From Acidilobaceae archaeon (GTDB lineage: Archaea; Thermoproteota; Thermoprotei_A; Sulfolobales; Acidilobaceae), in contig JALVZQ010000005.1 in the NCBI GenBank assembly GCA_027037535.1, positions 306,686-370,685 on the forward strand: a stretch of 64,000 nucleotides of DNA, read 5' to 3'. This document shows, in pieces, positions 55,727 through 64,000 of the stretch. The stretch's first letter is position 1. Each line of letters begins with the position of its first letter. A program made the position numbers and the translations under genes. The notes under the pieces were generated by a model, which saw only the letters and a list, made by a program, of their open reading frames with translations, searched no databases and was not told the origin of the DNA.

Positions 55727-56597
55727 TTCTTTCAACCTCAACATCCACCACTACCTGTTCATACCGAGGCCCTATCGGGCGAACCCTTCTACTCCCTATT
55801 ATTCTAAAGCTCTTAACCGATGGAATTCTTGAGAGAGCTGCCGACACTTCTTCTTCCGCTTTTTCTAGATAGTCCTCTCCCTTAACCCAATTAATATGAA
55901 GATAAACATGTATACGTCCCTTCTCCTTGATCGACATGACAGCGTATGGAAGATACTCTATCGCGAGCTCGGGCAACGGCATTAGAACCCTGTCAGCAAC
56001 ACTAACTAACTTCTCCTTTATTATCTCAGCCGCATCTCCTAGCATAGGAACTACTATGTCTTCGACCTTGTTCATTTCTATGTTCTCTTTCATGAACTTG
56101 TACGCATAGCTATTGATATCGATACTGTAGACTTTCCGGGGACGAGCATGTTTAGCTATAATTATACTGAAGAGGCCTGCCCCGGCAAACATATTGACGA
56201 CTACTTCTCCTGGCTTTACTAGCTTAGCGATTCTCAAATGCTCGAAACTAAGTCTTGGCGTAATAAATATCTTCGCTATGTCTACTTTGAACACACATCC
56301 ATGCTCCTTATACAATGTCTCAGTTCTAGGCTCGCCTGCAAGATGTACTAGATCTCTCCTTATCCTGTACTCGCCCATTACAGGTGAGGCGGCGAGCCAC
56401 ACACTTTTTACATATGATAGTTCTTCGAGTATTCTCTCCGCGATTCTCCGGTATAGTTTATAATCTACCTCGTCTCCATAAGGAGCTTTTATCAATACTA
56501 TATCTCCAATGAACTCCATACGCTTCCAAACTTTTCTAGCAAACTCTTCTCCTGCAACCTCGCGTGCGATTCTTTTCATTAGCTTTCTTCTCGCCAA
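55710..56597 (-). CDS. Trm5-family tRNA G37 methyltransferase
   Basis: Class I SAM methyltransferase that methylates G37 of tRNA; some crenarchaeal members (aTrm5a/Taw22) also methylate the wyosine intermediate. The 295-aa protein has the Trm5 N-terminal part, FITPRLSFEHLRIAKLV, motif I VNMFAGAGLFSI, SIDIN and the catalytic loop DRVLMPLPE in place of the usual N-L-P. Its partner taw3 overlaps it, supporting a wyosine role. TTG start; an ATG at 56579 is possible. Confidence 0.85.
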   Translation of the reverse strand: MARRKLMKRIAREVAGEEFARKVWKRMEFIGDIVLIKAPYGDEVDYKLYRRIAERILEELSYVKSVWLAASPVMGEYRIRRDLVHLAGEPRTETLYKEHGCVFKVDIAKIFITPRLSFEHLRIAKLVKPGEVVVNMFAGAGLFSIIIAKHARPRKVYSIDINSYAYKFMKENIEMNKVEDIVVPMLGDAAEIIKEKLVSVADRVLMPLPELAIEYLPYAVMSIKEKGRIHVYLHINWVKGEDYLEKAEEEVSAALSRIPSVKSFRIIGSRRVRPIGPRYEQVVVDVEVERNEQKG

Positions 56598-56642
56598 AGA
56601 TTATACCCCGATCAACTACTATTTGATCTGGGGCCTAATACA

Positions 56643-56939
56643 ATGACAGAGGAAGCCGTGTTAAAAGCAGCAAAACTACTAGAACAAATAGAGAAGCTGC
56701 CTCCCGATTCACGAAAAGTCGCCGAGTATTTTATGAAGCATGTCTCTGTAGGAGACCTACGTGCTGTACTCGACCTCAAAAAGCTCGGCGTAAAAGATCC
56801 GGATTCTCGCATCGAGGAACTAATATCTCTCGGAATTCTGGAGAAAGGAGTTGACTGTTTTAATCTTTCAACTCCTCTAAGAAATTATATATTCTCTCGT
56901 AGGAGATCTGCATCAGTCAAATTAAAGAAGAGAATATAG
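56643..56939 (+). CDS. Small helical protein with a winged-helix-like pattern
   Basis: A 98-aa protein, charged and helical at the start (AVLKAAKLLEQIEKLPPDSRK). A helix-turn-helix-like region, VGDLRAVLDLKKLGVKDPDSR, is followed by IEELISLGILEKGVDCFNLS, like a winged helix, and a basic tail. It may be a DNA- or RNA-binding protein. It is transcribed divergently from trm5 and convergently with the next gene. Confidence 0.55.
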   Translation: MTEEAVLKAAKLLEQIEKLPPDSRKVAEYFMKHVSVGDLRAVLDLKKLGVKDPDSRIEELISLGILEKGVDCFNLSTPLRNYIFSRRRSASVKLKKRI

Positions 56940-56955
56940 TAGTATCAGGGGTTCG

Positions 56956-58035
56956 TCACTTCTCTAGTTCTAATTCTAGGCTCTTTTGCAGTCTCCTTCC
57001 TAGGGAAATGCCTGTAATATTTATGTAAGCCTTTGAAGGATGTGCAGGTAACAGTGATAGTCTTCCCTTCAATTCGAGGGATAAACTACTGTTAGGATCT
57101 AGTTTATTGATTTTTCTAGACGAGAGCTGGAGGCCCAGTGCAATCATTGCAATAACGATCTTTCTTACGGGTTCGGCTCCTTTGTTGGATAAATTTATCT
57201 TTACCCTTATCTCGTTTTCGTCTATCTTTACTTCTTCGACGTCTATATCTAGGACGGGGGCTGGAACCTTTTCTTCAAATAAGACAATATCGGTGAGCAC
57301 TGCTGTTCTTGGATAAAACTTGTAGGGACTCGGCAGATATTTTACTGATACAGGTATAAGGCTACCCTTATACGAGAATGGGCCCTGGACTACATGGCTT
57401 CCAGCACCAGAGATAGAGACTGGCTCGGATCCTGCGACTACTACTTCGTATTGGGAGCTGTGATATGGTGAGTGAATTACCAACGAGTATCGTCTCTCGC
57501 CTCCAAAACTCCAATTAAATTTTGGATACTCCACGAGTGTGTCTCCGGGTTCTAAGGATTTCGCACCTGTGAGAACCGAGAGATAATATTCTGATTTCTC
57601 ATGTTCGAAGACTACTATTAGCGAGATATCTCTTATGAATAATGGGTGGAGTCTATCATAGAGAAATACGAATTTGTGTAGATCCCATTTAGCCAGTTTC
57701 TCTGCTAGGAGAGGCTTGACATCGTATACAGCTTTGTAATATATAGTGTCATCTAGCTCTACGTGGAACTGGGGCCTGAACTCTCTGGTAATTGATGTTC
57801 TCTCCATAGCGATTTTTATTTTGAAGGGTGGCCGCAGATCTTGAGGTGCTTCTAGTCCTATTGATACAAGAGCATGTTTTACGGTCTCCGAGGCGGGGGG
57901 TAGGCTTATCCAGAGACTTGCCTTGGTTTTAGCGCCGGGCGAGGTTCCTAGAATCTCTCTTCCAACTGCTCTTCCAATGACGGGTATTCCTTTTCCGTAC
58001 TCGGCTATTAGAGTGTCGAATGCTCCTTGAACCAT
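56956..58035 (-). CDS. Protein of unknown function with beta-rich domains
   Basis: Not recognised. A 359-aa soluble protein without signal peptide. The N-terminus (FDTLIAEYGKGIPVIGRAVG) is followed by beta-rich segments, and the C-terminal third, NEIRVKINLSNKGAEPVRKIV, is CARDB/Ig-like, the fold seen in many archaeal surface proteins, though this one lacks an export signal. The ATG has GGGGGAT upstream. No partner gene suggests a role. Confidence 0.6.
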   Translation of the reverse strand: MVQGAFDTLIAEYGKGIPVIGRAVGREILGTSPGAKTKASLWISLPPASETVKHALVSIGLEAPQDLRPPFKIKIAMERTSITREFRPQFHVELDDTIYYKAVYDVKPLLAEKLAKWDLHKFVFLYDRLHPLFIRDISLIVVFEHEKSEYYLSVLTGAKSLEPGDTLVEYPKFNWSFGGERRYSLVIHSPYHSSQYEVVVAGSEPVSISGAGSHVVQGPFSYKGSLIPVSVKYLPSPYKFYPRTAVLTDIVLFEEKVPAPVLDIDVEEVKIDENEIRVKINLSNKGAEPVRKIVIAMIALGLQLSSRKINKLDPNSSLSLELKGRLSLLPAHPSKAYINITGISLGRRLQKSLELELEK

Positions 58036-58144
58036 TTTCTTTTATCCCCCAGTGATCCTTGGTATCATAATATTGTATTTGATAGAAAATATCTTGGGTT
58101 CTAGGAAGTCCGGTTTTCTTCTATTATAAAACAAGTCTGTATTC

Positions 58145-59158
58145 CTAGTACCACCATGTGTCTAGGAACTTGTGCTCGTTTACCATTAGGAGTGGATCTC
58201 TCCTTGCACTACAAATCCCGTGGAACACGCATTTTTCGCCGCTACATCCGTTTATCATTGAGCATGACTCTCTGCATCCCTGCATACATACAGGAGTCTC
58301 ACGGGTACAACACCTCCTACCAAACATCCAAAGGAAGTCATCCATTATGAATGGATCTATTCCACCATGTTGGGAGACGAGTTTGTATGCTATTCGTGTA
58401 TTATATCTTAAGACAATGTCTTCTTCGGGAGATACTTCTATGCCCGCAGCAATCTTCTCTAGGAGTATAGTGTCTACCTTAATTATACCTAGTCGTATGG
58501 CGATCCTGACTAGGTGGTTATCCACGGGTACCTCCTTGTTATATGGATCGTATACTGGGAGTATTCCTCTTCTTTCGAGGAACTTGGCTAGTAGAAATGG
58601 TTTTTTCTCGACGGGATCCTGGTATGCGGTGAATATCTTTAGTCTGTCAATGAAACCTTCTCCTATGCCTCTCCTAAGGTATCCGTGGGACTGAGTTATC
58701 AGGGAATATGCTGATCCCTCATATAATTTAACAAGTTTTTTTGCTAGGTCCCGTAATAGGCCTACACGTATCTCTGGATCGGGGGGACGTGCTGTTCTCC
58801 CCTCCTCTGACTTCACAGTAAACATTTCCACGAATTCATCTATTCTCAAGGTCTGCAAATAGTTTGGATCGAAGAGCTCGGGTTTTTCGTCGAAATACTT
58901 CCTCCCCAGACGATATAAGAGGTCGGCGCCATGATAGAATTCGTCGTCGACGAATCCTTCATATGGTTTGCCTGGCCTGCTTAGTCTGTGATCTAATGCC
59001 ACCATAACTAGAAAATACCTAGTCACCTCTTCTCTCGACGCGTCCAGTGGGGGATAGTATCGCTGGTCTTCAAATTTATCAATAGATATATTATCAATTA
59101 TTTTTCTCATAATTTTTCCGATTTCCTTACAATGATCATAGTCCACTCCTACAATCAT
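58145..59158 (-). CDS. Cysteine-rich protein of unknown function, probable iron-sulfur protein
   Basis: A 337-aa helical protein. A cluster of nine cysteines lies near the C-terminus (RRCCTRETPVCMQGC, CSMINGCSGEKCVFHGIC), enough for an Fe-S cluster or zinc. PVDNHLVRIAIRLGI and the overall helical layout recall HhH-GPD DNA glycosylases and the queuosine-salvage proteins, some of which also end in an Fe-S loop, but I cannot decide between them. ATG 59158 follows AGAGGTGG. It precedes a 150-aa gene, leaving no gap. Confidence 0.6.
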   Translation of the reverse strand: MIVGVDYDHCKEIGKIMRKIIDNISIDKFEDQRYYPPLDASREEVTRYFLVMVALDHRLSRPGKPYEGFVDDEFYHGADLLYRLGRKYFDEKPELFDPNYLQTLRIDEFVEMFTVKSEEGRTARPPDPEIRVGLLRDLAKKLVKLYEGSAYSLITQSHGYLRRGIGEGFIDRLKIFTAYQDPVEKKPFLLAKFLERRGILPVYDPYNKEVPVDNHLVRIAIRLGIIKVDTILLEKIAAGIEVSPEEDIVLRYNTRIAYKLVSQHGGIDPFIMDDFLWMFGRRCCTRETPVCMQGCRESCSMINGCSGEKCVFHGICSARRDPLLMVNEHKFLDTWWY

Positions 59159-59169
59159 GAATGCCACCT

Positions 59170-59622
59170 CTAGACGAGAATTATAGTCTTCTCCTCGCCT
59201 TCTTCCATCAAGTAGATATGTCTTCTTCTAAGCATAGTGACAGCGATCATATCTGGTCCTATAATTACGTTCTCATATAATGCGCTTGAGGGAGGATATA
59301 TTGTAAGAAAATATCCTAGCTCGTCGAGCGGAGTATAGGATAGACCGTAATTGCCAATGTAGGTATCCACAGTTCTAAGATAAACCTCGCCCTCGGACTT
59401 ATCCATTCCCTTAATAGGAAACGCTAGATCAATATAGAGTGTCTTTACTTGGGCCCTCGGGTTCTCAGCATACTCTCTCATACCCTGGTAAAGCCCTTTC
59501 ACCGAGATTTGTCTATCTCCTAGTACAATCTTGGAGTTGGAACCCATTATACTGAGGCCATCTCTACCCATGGATACTATTAGGAATCCCTTAAACCATC
59601 TGAATGATATTACTCGCTTCAT
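59170..59622 (-). CDS. Protein of unknown function (150 aa)
   Basis: Not recognised. An alpha/beta protein with no cysteine or membrane helix (ISFRWFKGFLIVSMGRDGL, TLYIDLAFPIKGM, YLRTVDTYIGNYGLSYTPLD). It lies 12 nt upstream of the cysteine-rich gene in the same direction and is probably cotranscribed and functionally linked. GGAG precedes the ATG. Confidence 0.6.
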   Translation of the reverse strand: MKRVISFRWFKGFLIVSMGRDGLSIMGSNSKIVLGDRQISVKGLYQGMREYAENPRAQVKTLYIDLAFPIKGMDKSEGEVYLRTVDTYIGNYGLSYTPLDELGYFLTIYPPSSALYENVIIGPDMIAVTMLRRRHIYLMEEGEEKTIILV

Positions 59623-59710
59623 CTCCTTGATGCCCCTCTACCAGATCATACTTGTTGAGGTTAGAATAATTATCTCCGATTCATACTCATAACGCCTAGG
59701 TTTATACAAG

Positions 59711-60877
59711 ATGAAGAACCGGCCAGCAGTCATAATACGGTACTCGGAGATTGCTGTCAAAGGACCCCTGACCAGGCGCAGGATGGAGGATTTATTATCG
59801 CACCATATTGCCCGAGTCATTGAAAAATACGAGCTAAAGGGTACACTTAGTAAGACGCCGGGGAGGATTATACTATGGGATCCAAGAGATCCCTATGAGG
59901 CTGCTGAAAAAATCTCGTATGTTTTTGGAGTGAAGTCTACTAGCCCGGCAGCAGCCTATACGCTGTACTCATTGGAAGAAATAGTCAATGTCGGGAAAAG
60001 CCTCTTCTACGACAAGGTTGCAGGGAAAACATTCAGGGTCACCGCTAGAAGAACTGGAACGCATGAGTTTACTAGCAAGGATGTCGAGAGGGCACTGGGT
60101 GCGGCTTTATTTAGGGAGGGTGAGACGAAAGTCGATCTTACGAATCCTGAATATATAGTGTATGTGGAGATCCGTGGGAATACTGTTTTCTACTATGATA
60201 AGATTATTCATGGCCCTGGAGGACTACCTGTAGGTAGCGAGGAGCCGGTGCTCGTATTATTCAGTGGAGGATTTGATTCCACTGCAACAGCATGGTATAT
60301 TATGCGGAGAGGGGCGACTCCAGGACTTATATACTATGATCTCGGCGTGGAGGAAGCAAAAGAGAACGCAGTAATAATAGCGGAGAAACTAGCAGAGATC
60401 TGGACCCATGGTTGGGATCTCAGACTCTATATCGCGGATATGACCCCGGTAGTCGAGAGGCTAGCTGAAACAATCAGGCCTGAGTACAGGACCCTAATAA
60501 TTAGGAGATTGATGCTAGAGCACGCCTCTGGATTCGCAGAAACCAGAGGATATGAAGCACTTGCCACCGGCGACAACATCGGCCAAGTCGCTAGCCAGAC
60601 AATAAGGAACCTACGACTAATCGGAGGCGGTATAAGGCTCCCGGTCATACGTCCCGTATCTGGACATGACAAAGATGAAATAATGAAGCTCATAGCCAAA
60701 ATCGGACTATATTCGTACGTTAATGCACAGATAGAGCCTTGCAGAATACGAGTAAATCCTGTGCCGAGAGCCTCTCCAAAGATCTATAAGGAAGAGCTAG
60801 AGAAGGCATACAGGGTTATAGGAGACGCTCCCGGCGATGTTATAAAGATCAAAGAAGAATATAGGTTTAAGGGATGA
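59711..60877 (+). CDS. thiI: tRNA 4-thiouridine synthetase ThiI
   Basis: Adenylates U8 of tRNA for 4-thiouridine formation and may also serve thiamine synthesis. The 388-aa protein has the ferredoxin-like/THUMP part (about 1-165) and the PP-loop SGGFDS (185-190), then ALATGDNIGQVASQT and GLYSYV. It lacks a C-terminal rhodanese domain, as in other archaea, so sulfur must come from another donor. It is divergent from the 59170-59622 gene. Confidence 0.92.
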   Translation: MKNRPAVIIRYSEIAVKGPLTRRRMEDLLSHHIARVIEKYELKGTLSKTPGRIILWDPRDPYEAAEKISYVFGVKSTSPAAAYTLYSLEEIVNVGKSLFYDKVAGKTFRVTARRTGTHEFTSKDVERALGAALFREGETKVDLTNPEYIVYVEIRGNTVFYYDKIIHGPGGLPVGSEEPVLVLFSGGFDSTATAWYIMRRGATPGLIYYDLGVEEAKENAVIIAEKLAEIWTHGWDLRLYIADMTPVVERLAETIRPEYRTLIIRRLMLEHASGFAETRGYEALATGDNIGQVASQTIRNLRLIGGGIRLPVIRPVSGHDKDEIMKLIAKIGLYSYVNAQIEPCRIRVNPVPRASPKIYKEELEKAYRVIGDAPGDVIKIKEEYRFKG

Positions 60878-60921
60878 GCGAATTCACGGGTCTGACTCTT
60901 TCGGGATGAGGAAGCCCTCGA

Positions 60922-61716
60922 TCAGCGACTATACCGGGAAGCTATATTAGTGGCAATACTATATGCTTCCCTTAGATGCTTCTCGACTATGTAGATGTGT
61001 TCTCCGGAGTCTACAAGAATATTCTCTCCGTATAATAGTGACTCGACCCAGCCGGCTCTTCCATACAGCTTAGCCGGATCAAGCCTAGAACTATACTCGA
61101 CTACTGTAAATAGCGGAGGAGATCTCGCGTTGAACACTGCTATATTCGCTATTGAATTCTTTGATATCGTTGGGGGTTCTTTTCCAAGGCGCTCTGATAT
61201 TATTCTCGAATAGTCTAGCGGGTCTTTGATGGCTTGAAGATTATTTAGGGGGTCTACTATGACGTCTCCGCTCTCCAACTTATTTGATCCGCTGTCTCCA
61301 CATTCTACTTTGTATAGGTCGAAATCCGCGTCTAGAGAGTTCTTGAGACTATACGGTAGATTCTCTGAGACATATCTTATCGCTATCGAGGTTGCCCCCA
61401 ACATATGTAACGTGTATATGCCGGGCAGTGATAGTTTGAATGCTTCATTGGGAGATAACTGCCTGTATAGTTCACAGGGCGAATCATAGATCTCAGTATA
61501 CCTAAACGGATATAGAAGCGGGTCCGCGACAACTCTTAGACCAGGTACAATTATTCTACCGGGACCTCCCAAGACAAGCGTCGCATATGTATACTCTTCG
61601 GGGGGAGAACCCTCTCCAAGATCAATGACGCGCCCCCCTCTCACATAAACATAGCCGTTCCTCAGTATCTCATTACCTGTATAAACTATGTCGCCTGTAA
61701 CGAGTATGCTTATCAT
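60922..61716 (-). CDS. Amidohydrolase-like protein lacking metal ligands
   Basis: A 264-aa protein beginning like an amidohydrolase (LVTGDIVYTGNEILRNGYVYVRGGRVIDLGEG), then PGRIIVPGLRV. In active members an H-x-H motif follows at that place; here the sequence reads VVADPLLYPF. The usual third and fourth His and the metal Asp are not evident, and the chain is about 150 residues shorter than normal. The C-terminus again looks like the family's small beta domain. It is probably a non-catalytic relative. GGAG precedes the ATG. Confidence 0.55.
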   Translation of the reverse strand: MISILVTGDIVYTGNEILRNGYVYVRGGRVIDLGEGSPPEEYTYATLVLGGPGRIIVPGLRVVADPLLYPFRYTEIYDSPCELYRQLSPNEAFKLSLPGIYTLHMLGATSIAIRYVSENLPYSLKNSLDADFDLYKVECGDSGSNKLESGDVIVDPLNNLQAIKDPLDYSRIISERLGKEPPTISKNSIANIAVFNARSPPLFTVVEYSSRLDPAKLYGRAGWVESLLYGENILVDSGEHIYIVEKHLREAYSIATNIASRYSR

Positions 61717-61848
61717 CTCCTATTACACCTCCTCTTAACACTATGTGCAATAAGCGGGTTTAATCTAGTTCCTTCCGCTACCAAGAATAATTATATCAAC
61801 TTGGCCTAGACACCTGTGTCTCGAGGAAAACAGTAACGGGGAAGAGTA

Positions 61849-63387
61849 TTGCAACAGGTGTATGTAGCGGATATAGATGCAGTAATCGACGGGACACTAG
61901 CCGAAGCTATTAGAAAAGGAGAACTCTCGGGAAGACTGCTTATACATAGAGCAATAGTCGACTACCTATACGAAGAAGCCAAAAAAGGAAAGACGGCGGG
62001 TATGGCAGGTTTAGAAGATCTCTCAAGCCTCTTAGGAATGAGTGCAATGGACTTGGAGATCGCGATTGTCGACGATGAAAAACCCTCACGGATGAAAACG
62101 CTCTCCTTAGAAGACGTAAAGAAAATTACACGCGAATACGCGTGGAGAACAGGTGCAACTCTCCTAACAAGCGATCCGCTCCAAGCTAAAGCCGCACAAG
62201 CCTTAGGGGTACCTGTATATTATACTGCGAGAGCCGGTAGAGAGGGTAAACTAAAGATAGAGGAATTCTTCACTAGCAAAACGATGAGCGTCCATCTAAA
62301 AGAAGGAGCCCCGCCCCTAGCAAAGGTAGGTCGTCCGGGTAGATGGACCTTCGTCTCATTATCTAGCGAACCCCTCACTAGGAGAGATCTCGAAGACGCA
62401 GCCAGAGAAATCCTTGAAGCTGCGTCCCGTATGGAAGATGGATTCATTGAAATAGATAGGTTCGGGTCAACAATAGTTCAACTAAAGGACTATAGGATAG
62501 TCATTACTCGTCCACCATTAAGCGAAGCATGGGAAATAACAGTTGTTAAACCCGTAGTTAAGCTCAAACTTGAAGACTATAACCTACCAGATAAACTGCT
62601 TGAGAGACTAAGGGAAAGAGCAGAAGGCATCCTTATAGCAGGAGCGCCTGGTATGGGTAAGACCACGTTCGCTCAGGCACTCGCAGAATATTATGCGTCT
62701 CAGGGCAAGATAGTAAAGACCATAGAGTCCCCTAGGGACATGAAGCTACCAGCCATAGTCACACAATACTCTAAGAACTATGCTGATCTAGGAGAATTAC
62801 ACGACATACTCCTCCTGAGCAGACCCGATTACACGTTTTACGACGAGTTGAGAAGCGACGAGGACTTCCAGCTATACGTTGACCTTAGACTAGCAGGTAT
62901 AGGCATGGTTGGAGTAGTGCATGCTACAACACCCATAGACGCCATACAGAGATTTATACGGAGAGTCGAGCTCGGAATGATCCCAAGCATAATAGATACC
63001 GTTATATTCATAGACAAGGGACAGGTCGAAAAAGTCCTAGATCTCTCAATAACAGTAAAACTCCCTACAGGCCTAAAAGAAGCAGATCTGTCCAGACCAG
63101 TTGTCGAGGTAAGAGACTTCCTGACAGGAGAGCTCGAATACGAGATCTACACCTTTGGAGAACAAACAATGGTAGTCCCAGTAAAGGGCCGGCAAGCCAA
63201 AATGAAGCAGGAAGCCGTAACAAGACTAATACAAAAGATCCTACCGGAGGCCCAAGTAGAAATACGCGACGGAACTGTAATCGTAAGAGTGCCAAGACAT
63301 ACGCCTCGGCTCACTGCCCGTAGACTTAAACGTATCAGGAAGATAGCCGAGAAAAACGGATTCGAGGCAAGAATCATACCATTCTAG
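61849..63387 (+). CDS. pina: PINA-type ATPase (PIN domain, ATPase, KH domain)
   Basis: A 512-aa protein with the layout of crenarchaeal PINA: N-terminal PIN-like region (YVADIDAVIDGTL to about 130), a VirB11/PilT-like ATPase with Walker A GAPGMGKT (265-272), FYDELRS as Walker B-like and VVHATT, and a C-terminal KH domain (AQVEIRDGTVIVRVPRH). PINA promotes Holliday junction branch migration with Hjc. The TTG start has GGGGAAG upstream. The neighbouring convergent gene is Hjc, which supports the role. Confidence 0.9.
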   Translation: MQQVYVADIDAVIDGTLAEAIRKGELSGRLLIHRAIVDYLYEEAKKGKTAGMAGLEDLSSLLGMSAMDLEIAIVDDEKPSRMKTLSLEDVKKITREYAWRTGATLLTSDPLQAKAAQALGVPVYYTARAGREGKLKIEEFFTSKTMSVHLKEGAPPLAKVGRPGRWTFVSLSSEPLTRRDLEDAAREILEAASRMEDGFIEIDRFGSTIVQLKDYRIVITRPPLSEAWEITVVKPVVKLKLEDYNLPDKLLERLRERAEGILIAGAPGMGKTTFAQALAEYYASQGKIVKTIESPRDMKLPAIVTQYSKNYADLGELHDILLLSRPDYTFYDELRSDEDFQLYVDLRLAGIGMVGVVHATTPIDAIQRFIRRVELGMIPSIIDTVIFIDKGQVEKVLDLSITVKLPTGLKEADLSRPVVEVRDFLTGELEYEIYTFGEQTMVVPVKGRQAKMKQEAVTRLIQKILPEAQVEIRDGTVIVRVPRHTPRLTARRLKRIRKIAEKNGFEARIIPF

Positions 63388-63436
63388 TAATAATAGAAGC
63401 GTCCAAAGAGATATTCCCGGTTAGGAAAGCCCCGAC

Positions 63437-63868
63437 TTAGCCAAAATACTCGTCCATCACTTTTACCCTCGAGAAAAGAAGATTCTCCAACTCATACAGT
63501 CTCATCCCAGACTCCGGCTTAGAAATCTTCCTCCTACCCGACTTCGTCTCCGGTAAATCCTTTAGTATATGGAATCGCCAGCCAATCCAAGATATCTTTA
63601 CTGCAACGACGGCGAGGCCACCGCTCCTCTTCTCCAGCTCGAGGAGGCCCTTCACTTGGCCTGGAGGAATATAGAGGGGTCTTGACTCTCTTCCCTGCTT
63701 AACCTCTATTACGAGTATTCTCCCGTCTTTAACCGCTAGGAGATCGGGCTGAAAACGTTTCTTCGTCGCTGATCCACTCGAGGGGCCTCTTACAACGGCG
63801 AACCCCCTCTCCCACAACATGTTAGCCAGCTCGTTCTCTACCCGTGTAGCGCTCCTCTTGTTAACCAT
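63437..63868 (-). CDS. hjc: Holliday junction resolvase Hjc
   Basis: Archaeal resolvase that cuts four-way DNA junctions. The 143-aa protein has the nuclease motifs RVENELANMLWERGFAVVRG (catalytic Glu12), FQPDLLAVK (Asp42) and ILVIEVKQG (Glu55, Lys57). The C-terminal extension is basic. ATG 63868 gives the usual start; an upstream in-frame TTG at 63907 would add 13 residues. It ends about 50 nt from the end of the PINA gene, with which it interacts in Sulfolobus. Confidence 0.93.
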   Translation of the reverse strand: MVNKRSATRVENELANMLWERGFAVVRGPSSGSATKKRFQPDLLAVKDGRILVIEVKQGRESRPLYIPPGQVKGLLELEKRSGGLAVVAVKISWIGWRFHILKDLPETKSGRRKISKPESGMRLYELENLLFSRVKVMDEYFG

Positions 63869-63965
63869 CTCTAGAACACGCCCGTGCCCCCAATTACTTA
63901 ATGCCAATTACCCAGCCAGATTTCAAATAGTCCTCTGCGAGAAACCACTATTAATAAGATCCCTC

Positions 63966-63985
63966 TTTTAAACATATAATACGGT
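63966..63985 (+). promoter_or_regulatory. Promoter and ribosome binding site of a gene beyond the window
   Basis: TTTTAAACATATAATACGG looks like a TATA region and GAGGTG at about 63991 like a ribosome binding site. The start codon lies outside the window. Confidence 0.35.
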
Positions 63986-64000
63986 TCAGAGGTGTAGGTT

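Overview
The window is a chromosome segment of a hyperthermophilic crenarchaeon, most probably of the Desulfurococcales type. The evidence is a group II thermosome, an Rpo13-like RNA polymerase subunit, archaeal PCNA, PriL, Hjc and PINA, a mannosylglycerate (compatible solute) gene pair, a cobalamin-dependent ribonucleotide reductase, tRNA genes with encoded CCA, and ribosome binding sites of the GGTGATC/GAGGTG type. I cannot name the species from sequence alone.

Layout. 1-7.8 kb (minus strand): start of the rpl22/rps19 operon, then a VWA protein, a MoxR ATPase, a Cas4-like nuclease and isoleucyl-tRNA synthetase. 7.9-18 kb: an AbrB-ACT regulator, an inositol phosphatase-like enzyme, a solo Lrp ligand-binding domain, pelota, valyl-tRNA synthetase, tRNA-Glu, a DHH phosphoesterase and an Lhr-type helicase. 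18-31 kb: information-processing genes (Rpo13-like, PCNA, topoisomerase IA, Rpo6, thermosome) mixed with signal peptidase, a site-2 protease, a DMT-like membrane protein and conserved proteins of unknown function. 31-38 kb: nrdJ, the mpgS/mpgP pair and two membrane-anchored extracytoplasmic proteins. 42.5-64 kb: RNase P RNA, MoaA, heme O synthase, CitG-like, amidohydrolase, CoA-disulfide reductase-like, riboflavin kinase, MmgE/PrpD, PriL, the wyosine pathway pair Trm5/Taw3, ThiI, and the convergent recombination genes PINA and Hjc.

The clearest accessory region is 38.8-42.5 kb. It lies between a complete tRNA-Gly(CCC) gene (42448-42526) and a decayed copy of that tRNA's 3' half, CCA included, in the same orientation at 38804-38851. 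This is the footprint expected of an element integrated into the 3' end of a tRNA gene. Inside is a GC-rich cassette of small genes: several proteins with an AbrB-like signature, two winged-helix-like proteins and a small membrane protein. It also has palindromes, a motif present three times, a pair of operator-like repeats and CCTTATAAG-type promoters. I see no integrase. It looks like an old integrated element that has kept mainly regulatory genes.

Three structured RNAs stand out: RNase P RNA (strong), a box C/D-type sRNA candidate with a perfect 10-bp closing stem at the end of pelota, and an H/ACA-type candidate at 50.7 kb. Two proteins look like enzymes that lost their catalytic motif: a TtuA/Ncs6-like protein without the PP-loop and an amidohydrolase-like protein without its metal ligands. 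A zinc-ribbon gene appears to carry a frameshift near its start.
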